The notes: generated by a model not told the origin, from the letters alone. DNA of 13,630 bases from JAWOHX01 sp046484975 (GCA_046484975.1 JAWOHX010000035.1:1-13630); one strand, 5' to 3'. Positions 5,958 through 13,509 are shown, numbered from the stretch's first letter. Numbers and translations are program-made.

Positions 5958-8159
5958 ATGAACAAGATTTTCCAGACAGGCAACGGGCATGCCCGGGTCA
6001 GCGTCCTTGGCGACCGGGTGATACGGTTTCAGATGTCCAGGCAGGAGGTGTTCCCGGAAAACGGCCCGGTCCGCTATGGAATCTATGATGTCTCGGAAAA
6101 GCCCTCCAGTGCCGTATATGAAAAGACAGGGGAGGATCATGTCTTCTCCACGCCTTCCTTCCGATTCACCTTCCATGCCACGGACCAGATATTCAGCCTG
6201 CACGGCAGGAACGGGGAACTTCTCACGGAATCGGCCTCCCCTGTGATCCTTCCGAACAAGGGCTATTCCGTCAGGATGTCCTCCCCGCAAGAGGAGCGTT
6301 TCTATGGTCTGGGGGATGTCTCCAGGGATGCTGTCATGAAACGGGGGACCTTCGCCGACATCTGGGTCAAGAATGTGAAGAGCTATGTCCCGATTCCCTT
6401 TCTCATAAGCAACAGGCACTGGGCCGTGTTCAACAACACAACCTTCCGCCATGGTTTCGACATCTGTAAAAAGCAGCTCAATGTATTGGACATCTGGAGC
6501 CGTGAGGGATATGTCGACCTTGTCTTCTTCACAGGCAGTTCCTACCGGGAAGTTTTGGAGGCATATGCTTCAGTCACCGGCAGGACTTGCCTGCTTCCCA
6601 TCCGGGCCTATGGACTGACCTTTGTCTGCAACATGGAAAACAGTGCCCGGGACATGCTGGAGGACGGCCTGAACTTCAGGAGGGAGGACATCCCCTGCGA
6701 CTACATTGGCCTTGAACCCGGATGGATGCAGGAGTACTATGACAATACCGTCAATAAGGAGTTTCACAGGGAACGGTTCTATCTTCCCCCGTGGTGTCTC
6801 AATGAGAAGGGCCTGGAGAACACCTTCTTCAAGGCGCTGGAACGGATGGGTTTTTCTCTAAGCCTGTGGCTGTGCTGCGATTACGATGTTTCATTTGAGG
6901 AGGAGAGGAACGCGGCAATGCCCCGGGATGCCCGTCGGGCTGAGAAGAGCAATGCTCATTTTTCCCCGGACGATTTCGAACAGGACATGAACATTGGCCA
7001 CGAACCCAGAAAAATGGACAAGGTCACCGTCGAGGATGAGGCATGGTTCCACCATCTGAAGAAATTCGTGGATTATGGTGTCCGGGCATTCAAGATGGAT
7101 GGGGCCTGGCAGGTGAACGAGCATCCTGACCGGAAATGGGGCAACGGCATGGAGGACGTTGAGATGCACAACCTCTATCCCCTGCTGTTGAACAGGCAGA
7201 TGTCCGACGGTTACCGGGGACACACCGGGGAAAGACCCATGGTCTATTCCTCAGGAGGATACGCAGGCATCCAGAAATATGCCGCCACCTGGGCCGGAGA
7301 CACGGGAGGCGGGGAAAAGCCCCTGGTCTCCATGCTCAACCATGCCATGTCCGGACACACCAACACCAGCTGCGACATGCATGTGTTCACTCCCGCCGGC
7401 ATCCACTTCGGTTTCCTGCAGTCCTGGTCACAGTTGAATTCCTGGGGTTATTGGCGCCAGCCCTGGTTCCTGGACAATAAACTCAAGGAGATGTTCCGTT
7501 ACTATGCGCAGCTCAGGTACTCACTGATCCCCTACATCTATACCGCGGCTGCTGAATCCTATTTCAACTGCACCCCCATCATGCGCCCGCTGAGTTTCGA
7601 CCACCCCGACGACCTTCTCTGCGACAGCATCCTCAACGAGTACATGTTCGGCAAATGGTTCCTTGTGGTGGCCTTTGGCAACAGTGTCTATCTGCCCGAA
7701 GGAGAATGGATCGACTATTTCACCGGGGAAAGGCACCCTGGGGAAACACATCTTGAATATACCGTCCCGGAAGGCCGTGGCGGCGGGCTCTTCGTCAAGG
7801 CGGGCGCCATCATCCCCAGATGGCATGAGACAAAACATGTGGAGGATTCTGCGCCGGAGGACATGATTCTGGAGGTTTTTCCCAAGGCAGAAAGCAATTT
7901 CACGCTTTATGAGGATGACGGGTTTTCCATGGGGTATGTCAAAGGGGAATCCAACCGTATCAAGATCATCTGCCGCAAGGAGAGCGGGATGATCCACCTG
8001 GAGATTGGCTATACCTGCAAGGAATTCCTCAGGGAAGCCCGGAAGAACCTCACCATCATGATCCATGACGATGCCGGGGAGGTATGCATCAACAGGAAAA
8101 AAATAAGCCATGAATACAGGCAGGGTTCCATGTGGGTCATCCCCTACCCCTTGGTCTGA
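5958..8159 (+). CDS. Glycoside hydrolase family 31 alpha-glycosidase
   Basis: A 733-residue retaining alpha-glycosidase of family GH31. An N-terminal beta-sandwich (roughly residues 1-210) leads into the (beta/alpha)8 barrel, which starts at about LLPIRAYGLTF. The predicted nucleophile is D381 in FKMDGAW and the predicted acid/base is D448 in TWAGDTGG, both in the family's standard contexts. RYSLIPYIYTAA near 520 and a C-terminal beta domain complete the fold; the length is usual. The catalytic residues are intact. GH31 includes alpha-glucosidases, alpha-xylosidases, sulfoquinovosidases and alpha-GalNAcases; the sequence alone does not let me choose, and I do not see the QQRWE-type sulfoquinovosidase signature. 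No signal peptide is seen, so it acts on imported oligosaccharides. The neighbouring sulfatase and anSME suggest a sulfated substrate. Its 3' end overlaps the convergent anSME gene by 16 bases. GGGTGG lies about seven bases before the ATG. Confidence 0.93.
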   Translation: MNKIFQTGNGHARVSVLGDRVIRFQMSRQEVFPENGPVRYGIYDVSEKPSSAVYEKTGEDHVFSTPSFRFTFHATDQIFSLHGRNGELLTESASPVILPNKGYSVRMSSPQEERFYGLGDVSRDAVMKRGTFADIWVKNVKSYVPIPFLISNRHWAVFNNTTFRHGFDICKKQLNVLDIWSREGYVDLVFFTGSSYREVLEAYASVTGRTCLLPIRAYGLTFVCNMENSARDMLEDGLNFRREDIPCDYIGLEPGWMQEYYDNTVNKEFHRERFYLPPWCLNEKGLENTFFKALERMGFSLSLWLCCDYDVSFEEERNAAMPRDARRAEKSNAHFSPDDFEQDMNIGHEPRKMDKVTVEDEAWFHHLKKFVDYGVRAFKMDGAWQVNEHPDRKWGNGMEDVEMHNLYPLLLNRQMSDGYRGHTGERPMVYSSGGYAGIQKYAATWAGDTGGGEKPLVSMLNHAMSGHTNTSCDMHVFTPAGIHFGFLQSWSQLNSWGYWRQPWFLDNKLKEMFRYYAQLRYSLIPYIYTAAAESYFNCTPIMRPLSFDHPDDLLCDSILNEYMFGKWFLVVAFGNSVYLPEGEWIDYFTGERHPGETHLEYTVPEGRGGGLFVKAGAIIPRWHETKHVEDSAPEDMILEVFPKAESNFTLYEDDGFSMGYVKGESNRIKIICRKESGMIHLEIGYTCKEFLREARKNLTIMIHDDAGEVCINRKKISHEYRQGSMWVIPYPLV

Positions 8160-9277
8160 GACAACATCCCGGCCAGGTAATCCAGCCGTTCACCCGCATA
8201 TTCAAGGAAGTTGTAGGTTGCTTCGCAATAACGGTTCGCATTGCCTTCCCGGTCCCTTTTGCATCCGTTCCAGCATAGGGAACGCCATTTGCAGTGCAGG
8301 CACTTGGGGTTTTCAACCAGGGACTCGCCGATGAATTTCATGACAGCAGGGGATTCTGCCATCTCCATGAGGCTGTCCTTGTTCACATTGCCTGCCTTCC
8401 ATTCGTCCAGGGCATAGAAATCACAAGGATACACGCTCCCGTCGGATTCCACCACGAACTGGCAGGAACAGCAGCCCAGCATGCCGCAGGCTTCAGGCTC
8501 CATTCCCTGGAGCAGCATCAGATAATTGTCGAAAAGCCGGATGAAACAGGCGTCATCCCGGATCCAGTCCCGGTACCATTCATCGAACACATCCTTGAGG
8601 AATTTATGATACCGACGCCAGGGCAGTTGCCATTGCTCCTCCCCGGGGAGTTGTCCGGGTTTGTCCAGGCAATGGATGAACTGGATGTTTAAAATCCCCT
8701 GCTCCCTGAAAAAACCATAGATCAACTTTCCTTGCCGGGCGGATTCACCGGTGACCACGCAAAGGACATTCACCTCCACCCCATGGTGTTCCAGCATGGC
8801 AATGGCCTGCATGACAAGATGGTGGGTCCCATTCCCCGCATTGTCCTTCCGGAACCTGTCATGGATGTCCCGCGGCCCGTCAAGGGAAATCCCCACCAGG
8901 TATCCATGCTCCCGGAAAAACATGCACCAGGATTCGTCCAGCAGGGTCCCATTGGTCTGGAAGCATCTTTGCACCATGGCTTTTTTTGTGTTGTGCTTCA
9001 CGACCTGTCTCTCGAATTCCATGAAAAAGTCCAGTCCCCGCAGGGAAGGCTCCCCGCCCTGGAATACAAATTGCACACATCCGGCTCCTGTCTCAAAGGC
9101 CCTAATCACAACCTGTTCCAGCGTCTCCAGGCTCATGGGACCGTGGTCCTTTTGTTCCCTGCAATCCGTCAGGGCATGGTAGAAGCAATAGCTGCAAGCC
9201 TGGTTGCAGGCTCCGGAAGAGGGCTTGATGAGCAGGGAGATTTTTTTCAACCGCTCCACTTTTCTTTCATTCCCCAT
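8144..9277 (-). CDS. Anaerobic sulfatase-maturating enzyme (radical SAM/SPASM)
   Basis: A 377-residue radical SAM enzyme that converts an active-site cysteine or serine of type I sulfatases to C-alpha-formylglycine without oxygen. The radical SAM cluster motif is C24-x3-C28-x2-C31 (CNQACSYCFY), followed by QGGEP at about 73-77 for SAM binding. The C-terminal SPASM part, expected to bind two auxiliary 4Fe-4S clusters, shows CGMLGCCSCQFVVESDGS, then VYPCDFYALDEWKAGN, then CLHCKWRSLCWNGCKRD. The D in PCDFYALDEW is at the place typical of anSMEs. It overlaps the end of the sulfatase gene by 11 bases, and its GGAGGAGG ribosome binding site lies within the sulfatase 3' end, so the two are one translationally coupled operon and the upstream sulfatase is almost certainly its substrate. 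Confidence 0.94.
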   Translation of the reverse strand: MGNERKVERLKKISLLIKPSSGACNQACSYCFYHALTDCREQKDHGPMSLETLEQVVIRAFETGAGCVQFVFQGGEPSLRGLDFFMEFERQVVKHNTKKAMVQRCFQTNGTLLDESWCMFFREHGYLVGISLDGPRDIHDRFRKDNAGNGTHHLVMQAIAMLEHHGVEVNVLCVVTGESARQGKLIYGFFREQGILNIQFIHCLDKPGQLPGEEQWQLPWRRYHKFLKDVFDEWYRDWIRDDACFIRLFDNYLMLLQGMEPEACGMLGCCSCQFVVESDGSVYPCDFYALDEWKAGNVNKDSLMEMAESPAVMKFIGESLVENPKCLHCKWRSLCWNGCKRDREGNANRYCEATYNFLEYAGERLDYLAGMLSQTKG

Positions 9278-10733
9278 CCCCTGCCTCCTCCTTGGCCTTC
9301 ATGAGTCTTTTCATCAGGTGCTCCCGGATCTCTTGGTAGGCCGGGTCGTCATATACATTGCACAGTTCCTGGGGATCCTTTTCCAGGTCGAAAAGCTCCC
9401 ATTCCTCCGGGGTGTCCCTGTCGATGGAGTCCATGGTGCCAAGGGCTTTTCCGTAATAGAAGATCAGCTTGTGCCGCAGCGTCCTGATGCCGTAGTGGGC
9501 TGCCACTTCATGATGGGTCAGATGCATCCAGTAACGGTAATACATGTCCTCCCGGAACACGCCCTCCCACGTTGATTCCAGCAATGGCAGGAAGCTTTTC
9601 CCCTGCATGTGCCCGGGGGCGGGGATGCCCGCCGCATCCAGGAAGGTCTGGGCGAAATCAAGGTTCAACACCATCTGGTTGCTCACCCCTGGTTTTTTCA
9701 CGGTGGCCGGATGTTTCACCAGCAGGGGCATCCGCAGGGACTGCTCATACATGAAACGCTTGTCGTACCAGCCGTGGTCCCCCAGATAGAAGCCCTGGTC
9801 CGAGGTATACACCACCATGGTGTCCTCTTCCAGTCCTTTTTCCTCCAGGTAGTCCAGAATCCTGCCAATCCCGTCGTCAACGCAGTCGATGCACCGCAGG
9901 TATTCCTGCATGTAGCGCAGGTATTTCCATTCCTTTATCTCTTCCCTGCTCTGAAAGGTCACGACCTCCCCTTCCAGTGTCTCATAGGAAATGTTCCTCG
10001 CATCATCCGGAAGGGGCAGGCTGTCGTATGCCCCATATCCTTCCGGGGGCTTTATCTTCAGGTCCATGGCATTGAAGTCACGCTCCACCCGCATGGTGGC
10101 CCGGGAGGCGGCCTCGGACCGGTTGCTGTAGTCGTCATGGAATGTTTCAGGCAATGGAATGTCCCCGGTATGGTTGTTCCGATACCGTTCATGGGCCAGC
10201 CAGGGCCGATGGGGCGCCTTATGGTGGCATAGGAGCAGGAAAGGCCTGTCCCGGTCAATCCTGTCCAGCCACTCCAGACACTGGTCCGTGATGATGTCCG
10301 TGACATATCCCTTGAATGTCCTTGTTTCCCCATCCACCATCATTTCCGGGTCGAAGTACTCTCCCTGTCCCGGCAGGATGCTATAGTGGTCATACCCCTT
10401 TGGCCTGTATTCCGGCTCCTGTCCCAGATGCCACTTTCCGATGACGGCAGTCTGGTAGCCGTGCTCCTTGAGCAAGCCGGGGAAGGCAGGGATGCGGTTG
10501 TCCAACTTGTCCCCCAGTGTTCGTACCCCGTTGACATGGGTATGGGTACCGGTGAGGATGGTGGCCCTGCTCGGAGCGCAGATGGAGTTGGTGCAGAAGC
10601 AGTTCGTGAACCGCATCCCCTTTTCTGCGATCCGGTCCATGTTTGGCGTTTCATTGACCTTGCTCCCGTAGCAGCCCATGGCATGGGATGCGTGGTCGTC
10701 CGTCATGATGAAAAGGATGTTCGGCTGTCTCAT
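9267..10733 (-). CDS. Type I (formylglycine-dependent) sulfatase
   Basis: A 488-residue alkaline-phosphatase-fold sulfatase that hydrolyses sulfate esters. The maturation signature is C52-A-P-S-R-ATILTG, the cysteine type. Other active-site elements: TDDH at 11-14 for calcium, GKWHLG with K100 and H102, HHKAPH at about 170-175, and TSDQGFYLGDHG at about 310-321 with metal ligands D312 and Q313. The HHKAPH and YTSDQGFYLGDHGWYDK segments resemble N-acetylglucosamine-6-sulfatases and related S1 glycan sulfatases, but the substrate is not certain. No signal peptide precedes MRQPNILFIMTDDH, so it is cytoplasmic. GGAGGG lies about six bases before the ATG. First gene of an operon with the anSME; divergent from the PQ-loop gene. 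Confidence 0.94.
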   Translation of the reverse strand: MRQPNILFIMTDDHASHAMGCYGSKVNETPNMDRIAEKGMRFTNCFCTNSICAPSRATILTGTHTHVNGVRTLGDKLDNRIPAFPGLLKEHGYQTAVIGKWHLGQEPEYRPKGYDHYSILPGQGEYFDPEMMVDGETRTFKGYVTDIITDQCLEWLDRIDRDRPFLLLCHHKAPHRPWLAHERYRNNHTGDIPLPETFHDDYSNRSEAASRATMRVERDFNAMDLKIKPPEGYGAYDSLPLPDDARNISYETLEGEVVTFQSREEIKEWKYLRYMQEYLRCIDCVDDGIGRILDYLEEKGLEEDTMVVYTSDQGFYLGDHGWYDKRFMYEQSLRMPLLVKHPATVKKPGVSNQMVLNLDFAQTFLDAAGIPAPGHMQGKSFLPLLESTWEGVFREDMYYRYWMHLTHHEVAAHYGIRTLRHKLIFYYGKALGTMDSIDRDTPEEWELFDLEKDPQELCNVYDDPAYQEIREHLMKRLMKAKEEAGDGE

Positions 10734-10751
10734 GGTCTGCCCTCCGAATAT

Positions 10752-10757
10752 ATTGTA
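10752..10757 (-). promoter_or_regulatory. Possible -10 box of the sulfatase-anSME operon
   Basis: TACAAT on the minus strand about 18 bases before the sulfatase start. The expected -35 position (GACGAT) is poor, which would fit a regulated promoter. It lies next to the repeated TCCCGG sites. Confidence 0.3.
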
Positions 10758-10764
10758 TCACAGG

Positions 10765-10811
10765 TATCCGGGACATCGTCTGTTTCCCGGATAAATCATT
10801 GATTCCCGGGA
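10765..10811. promoter_or_regulatory. Candidate operator: repeated TCCCGG sites between divergent genes
   Basis: A perfect inverted repeat, TATCCGGGA (10765-10773) and TCCCGGATA (10785-10793), with arm centres 20 bases apart, that is two helical turns. A palindrome TCCCGGGA follows at 10804-10811. The third site lies in the spacer of the PQ-loop promoter, and the first two lie around the -35 region of the sulfatase operon. This arrangement suits a dimeric regulator controlling both directions; the regulator is not in the window. Confidence 0.45.
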
Positions 10812-10827
10812 GCATTTGGGTTAATAT
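10799..10827 (+). promoter_or_regulatory. Probable promoter of the PQ-loop gene
   Basis: -35 TTGATT at 10799-10804, a 17-base spacer and -10 TAATAT at 10822-10827. The spacer contains the TCCCGGGA palindrome. Transcription would start only about 13 bases before the ATG, just upstream of the GGAGGG ribosome binding site. Confidence 0.5.
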
Positions 10828-10846
10828 GGAACAACGGAGGGAATGT

Positions 10847-11137
10847 ATGAGTTTTTTTGAAATGGCCATGTTGTTGTGTTTCGGGGCGGCCTGGCCCGCC
10901 AGCATCTACAAATCATTCGTATCCAAAAGCACCGGGGGAAAAAGCATCCAGTTTCTTTTCATCATCCTGACCGGATATGCCGCAGGCATCACACACAAGG
11001 CGCTGCACAATCTGGATGCCGTCATTGGCCTGTATATCCTGAACTTCCTTTTCGTGTTCACGGACATCATCCTTTTTTACAGGAATAAAAGGCTGGAAAA
11101 GCAGAAAAACCTGCAGACAGGCAGCGCGGTTTCTTAA
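10847..11137 (+). CDS. PQ-loop / SemiSWEET-like small membrane protein
   Basis: A 96-residue membrane protein with three predicted transmembrane helices (about residues 3-22, 33-50 and 57-77) and a polar, charged tail. AWPASIYKSFVSKSTGGKS after the first helix has the proline and the lysine/serine-rich loop of PQ-loop proteins, with the usual glutamine replaced. Length and three-helix build fit bacterial SemiSWEETs, which dimerise to make a sugar uniporter; transport by this copy is inference. I chose the ATG at 10847 rather than an in-frame ATG at 10826 because GGAGGG at 10836-10841 sits five bases before it and the family starts MSFFE-like. It shares the last four bases (TTAA) with the convergent TIM-barrel gene. 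Confidence 0.8.
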   Translation: MSFFEMAMLLCFGAAWPASIYKSFVSKSTGGKSIQFLFIILTGYAAGITHKALHNLDAVIGLYILNFLFVFTDIILFYRNKRLEKQKNLQTGSAVS

Positions 11138-11934
11138 AGAAGATTCTTCATGTAGTGGACATAATGGGGCAGCACCACCCCGGATTCTTCCAAAGAGGAA
11201 TCCCATCTGCGCAACCATTCCAAGGAGTAATAACCCTGGTACCCATTTGCCTCAAGCACTTTCACCGCTTTTTCCAGTGGGATGTCCCCTTCCCCCGGCA
11301 GGCGGTATGACATCCCGCCCTCTGCCATCACCGAGTCCTTCACATGGACATGGGCAATGTATTCGCCAATCCTGTCATAGGTCTCCTCCGGGGATTCCTG
11401 GAAATACCGGCAGGTATGGTTCATATCCCATAAAACCATCACGGGAAGGTCTCCGACGCGTCTGAGGAGTCTCTTCATGTTCCGGGAACTGGCGAAATAT
11501 CCGTTGGTCTCCACCAGCAGGCATACGTCCATATCCGCGGAGAATGCCGCAAGATCCATCAGGTTGTCCGCAGTGAAGGCAAAATCCACATCGGAGGGTG
11601 TGGGCTGGTGATCGCAAAGAACCCTGACGAAGGGCACTCCACACAAACTGGCTGCCTCGACATATCTGATGGCATTGGACAGGATTTCATCGGTGCCATC
11701 CTTCACGCAAAGCACGCAGTCGCTTGAAAAAACAGGGATATCCAGTCCTTTCCCGCGGATCTCCTTCATGGTGTTCCTGCAGTTCTCATCGGAGAATTCC
11801 TCGATGTCAGGCAGGAAGGTATGCCTGCCGATGCCCCGGATCTCTATCCCATCATATCCGTGGTCCACAGCCGCCTTGCAGATTTCTGACAGGCTCCATT
11901 CCGGACAGGCAAGGGTTGAAAAAGACAATTTCAT
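11134..11934 (-). CDS. Sugar phosphate isomerase/epimerase-like TIM-barrel protein
   Basis: A protein of about 266 residues of the xylose isomerase-like TIM-barrel superfamily (AP endonuclease 2 fold). Candidate metal ligands, in order: E in LLVETNGYF (about 142), D in LWDMNHTCR (about 170), H in HVHVKD (about 195-197) and E in YYSLEWLRRW (about 239). The family includes sugar epimerases, isomerases and inosose dehydratases; none can be singled out here. Next to sugar-cleaving enzymes it may handle a released monosaccharide. AGGAGGT precedes a TTG at 11940 and two ATGs at 11937 and 11934; the 11934 ATG has the best spacing (seven bases from AGGAGG), but 11937 is nearly as good. It ends tail to tail with the PQ-loop gene, sharing TTAA. 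Confidence 0.85.
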   Translation of the reverse strand: MKLSFSTLACPEWSLSEICKAAVDHGYDGIEIRGIGRHTFLPDIEEFSDENCRNTMKEIRGKGLDIPVFSSDCVLCVKDGTDEILSNAIRYVEAASLCGVPFVRVLCDHQPTPSDVDFAFTADNLMDLAAFSADMDVCLLVETNGYFASSRNMKRLLRRVGDLPVMVLWDMNHTCRYFQESPEETYDRIGEYIAHVHVKDSVMAEGGMSYRLPGEGDIPLEKAVKVLEANGYQGYYSLEWLRRWDSSLEESGVVLPHYVHYMKNLL

Positions 11935-11968
11935 CATCAAACCTCCTTTCCATCAAGGATCTACCCTC

Positions 11969-11997
11969 ATTATATCATTTTTCGTAGAATTGTTTCA
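11969..11997 (-). promoter_or_regulatory. Possible promoter of the TIM-barrel gene
   Basis: On the minus strand a perfect TATAAT (11974-11969) has TGAAAC (11997-11992) 17 bases upstream. The -35 match is modest. The promoter lies within and beside the SRPBCC gene fragment. Confidence 0.4.
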
Positions 11998-12012
11998 TCC
12001 GCTTCCCGATTC
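11975..12012 (-). pseudogene. Fragment homologous to the 3' end of the SRPBCC gene
   Basis: The minus strand reads RIGKRMKQFYEK followed by TGA. This corresponds to KIGKRMQEFYEK plus stop at the end of the SRPBCC gene at 13063-13098, in the same orientation. By my hand alignment 29 of 36 bases agree. Similarity stops right after this segment. It seems to be the last trace of a second SRPBCC copy, the rest of which has been deleted. Confidence 0.6.
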
Positions 12013-12122
12013 GTGAATCTGACAAACAGCACTGATATAACAGAATCAAACGCAGACGGCCATGTATGAACCATGCAGCATCCGGTTTTGCGAAAATGCA
12101 GGAGTATTTCCGCAATAGGCTT

Positions 12123-12152
12123 TTGATAAACAGGTAAATATGGTAATATAAT
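12123..12152 (+). promoter_or_regulatory. Probable promoter of the DUF6273 gene
   Basis: TTGATA at 12123-12128, an 18-base spacer and a perfect TATAAT at 12147-12152. This is among the best sigma-70 matches in the window and leaves a leader of about 125 bases. Confidence 0.55.
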
Positions 12153-12288
12153 AACAATGAAATGCAAGGCGTATTTATCACTCGTTTTCATCTTTTCCAT
12201 TTTATCTTCTGTGACCAATGTCTGTAAATAAATGGAATGCGCCTTTTTGAACTGAAAAACACTGTATCTTGGAAATGGAGGGCCGATG

Positions 12289-12981
12289 ATGAAGGGTGAG
12301 GGAAAAAAGATAAAAAAAAGAGTGTTTGTTCTTCTTCTTGGAGTTGTATTGATCGTTTGCATCATCATCCTGTGCATCCCAAGAACAACACCGCGGATTG
12401 GCAGCATCATAACCTTTGGCTCATATCACAGCTCTTACCGTCACTTGCGCATTACACCGGAGTCCGTTGAAAAAGTCCCTGTTCGATGGCGCGTGCTTGC
12501 TGTTGAAAATGGAAAAGCTCTGTTGATATCGAATCAAATCATCGATTTTCAAGTTTACCATGAGGAATATGAGTCTGTGACATGGGAAACCTGCTCCTTG
12601 AGGGAATGGCTGAACAACGATTTTTTTCATAAAGCCTTTTCACAGGAAGAGCAAAACCTCATCGTACCGACATCATTGCATCATCCGGATAACACCCGGT
12701 ATAATACCACGGGCGGCAGGGATACAACCGACCGGATCTTTCTACTCAGCATGGAGGAAGCACAGAACTATTTCATGTTATTTGGCAGGCGCGCAAGAAT
12801 CGTTGCCTCACTCAGACAGTATTATTCCCGCAGAAATGCCAACTGGTGGCTCCGCACCCCGGGAGGCCGTCATGTCACAGCGACTGTCGTAAGCAGTTTG
12901 GGCATTATAGATGCCCCTGGTTTGGAAGTGAACACCAGTTTGGGTATCCGCCCTGCTTTTTGGCTGGATTTGGAACCATAA
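12289..12981 (+). CDS. Membrane-anchored DUF6273 domain protein
   Basis: A 230-residue protein with a basic N-terminus (KGEGKKIKKR), one transmembrane helix at about residues 12-30, and an exported domain filling the rest. The domain matches DUF6273: ITFGSY near the start, PVRWRVLAVENGKALLISNQIID, LREWLNNDFFHKAFS.EE, then WWLRTPG and the closing LGIRPAFWL. The function is unknown; such domains are widespread in secreted or surface proteins of anaerobic Bacillota. There is no cysteine at the end of the helix in a lipobox context, so a single-pass anchor is more likely than a lipoprotein. Two ATGs, at 12286 and 12289, are in frame; GGAGGG at 12277-12282 is six bases from the second, which I prefer. 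It appears monocistronic. Confidence 0.8.
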   Translation: MKGEGKKIKKRVFVLLLGVVLIVCIIILCIPRTTPRIGSIITFGSYHSSYRHLRITPESVEKVPVRWRVLAVENGKALLISNQIIDFQVYHEEYESVTWETCSLREWLNNDFFHKAFSQEEQNLIVPTSLHHPDNTRYNTTGGRDTTDRIFLLSMEEAQNYFMLFGRRARIVASLRQYYSRRNANWWLRTPGGRHVTATVVSSLGIIDAPGLEVNTSLGIRPAFWLDLEP

Positions 12982-13062
12982 ACCACCGCAAACCATCGCA
13001 TCGGTTGATTGTTCAACTCTTTTAAAAAGGAATTTCTCATTTACCCTGAAAACCCGGACCAT

Positions 13063-13509
13063 TTATTTCTCGTAAAATTCCTGCATCCGCTTCCCGATTT
13101 TCTCCACCCGTCCCATGATGGCCTTCTTCAACAAAAAGGCCGGGACCATGGGATCATAGGACATGCAGAGGGTGACACCCGTGGGCTCCCTGCTGATGGC
13201 ATACTCAAAGAACGCCTTTTGGAAGGGAAAGAAGCTTGTCCGGTCCCCCTTGTGGAGCCGCAGGACAAACCTCTGTCCCTCTTCCCAGCGCACCACCGTC
13301 TCATCCAGTCCCACGGGCAGCACCCTCCGGCTGGCTCCCAAACCCGTTCTTTCCTTTGAAAGGAACACCACCTCCCGGACACCCGGGACATAATTGGCGG
13401 CCAGGGACAGGTCTTTAAGTTTTTCCCAGATGGCCTGCTCAGACAGCCTTATTGGCACTGTAATGCATTTTATGAATCCGGTCCCTTTAATGAAGCTTGT
13501 TGAAATCAT
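13063..13509 (-). CDS. SRPBCC/START-like family protein with altered 5' end
   Basis: Up to 148 residues with the layout of small SRPBCC (Bet v 1/polyketide cyclase-like) proteins: CITVPIRLSEQAIWEKLKDL, then NYVPGVREVVFLSK, then GLGASRRVLPV, with the final helix ending VEKIGKRMQEFYEK. The fold makes a hydrophobic cavity for lipid-like ligands; the ligand here is unknown. The first 14 or so codons (MISTSFIKGTGFIK) are antisense to a conserved coding segment of a 3-hydroxyacyl-CoA dehydrogenase, so they are not native. True family similarity begins near 13462. The ATG at 13509 has no ribosome binding site, and an in-frame stop lies at 13540-13542. The gene has probably lost its own start and may be non-functional, though the rest of the frame is intact. 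Confidence 0.65.
   Translation of the reverse strand: MISTSFIKGTGFIKCITVPIRLSEQAIWEKLKDLSLAANYVPGVREVVFLSKERTGLGASRRVLPVGLDETVVRWEEGQRFVLRLHKGDRTSFFPFQKAFFEYAISREPTGVTLCMSYDPMVPAFLLKKAIMGRVEKIGKRMQEFYEK

Larger units (their letters stand above)
11938..12285. other. Intergenic region with divergent promoters and a gene fragment
   Basis: This gap holds the ribosome binding site and promoter of the TIM-barrel gene, a fragment copied from the SRPBCC 3' end, and the strong promoter of the DUF6273 gene. A 24-codon ATG frame at 12157-12231 (MKCKAYLSLVFIFSILSS...) has no ribosome binding site and starts at the predicted transcription start; I do not count it as a gene. The DUF6273 leader would be about 125 bases; AAGGCG near 12166 and CGCCTT near 12242 could pair, but I see no known riboswitch. 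Confidence 0.4.

Noticed and set aside
5803..6452. Minus-strand open frame upstream of and overlapping guaA, and the longer guaA start at 5940
   Set aside because: It is antisense to the GH31 5' end. The guaA start at 5802 has a good GGAGG site and the family's usual N-terminus, so the extension is not used.
12157..12231. 24-codon signal-peptide-like frame in the DUF6273 leader
   Set aside because: It has no ribosome binding site and its ATG falls at the predicted transcription start; a leader peptide cannot be supported.
11970..12410. Minus-strand frame of 146 codons across the intergenic region
   Set aside because: It has no ribosome binding site, overlaps the DUF6273 start antisense, and its composition is not protein-like. 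The only real signal there is the short SRPBCC tail, which is in another frame.
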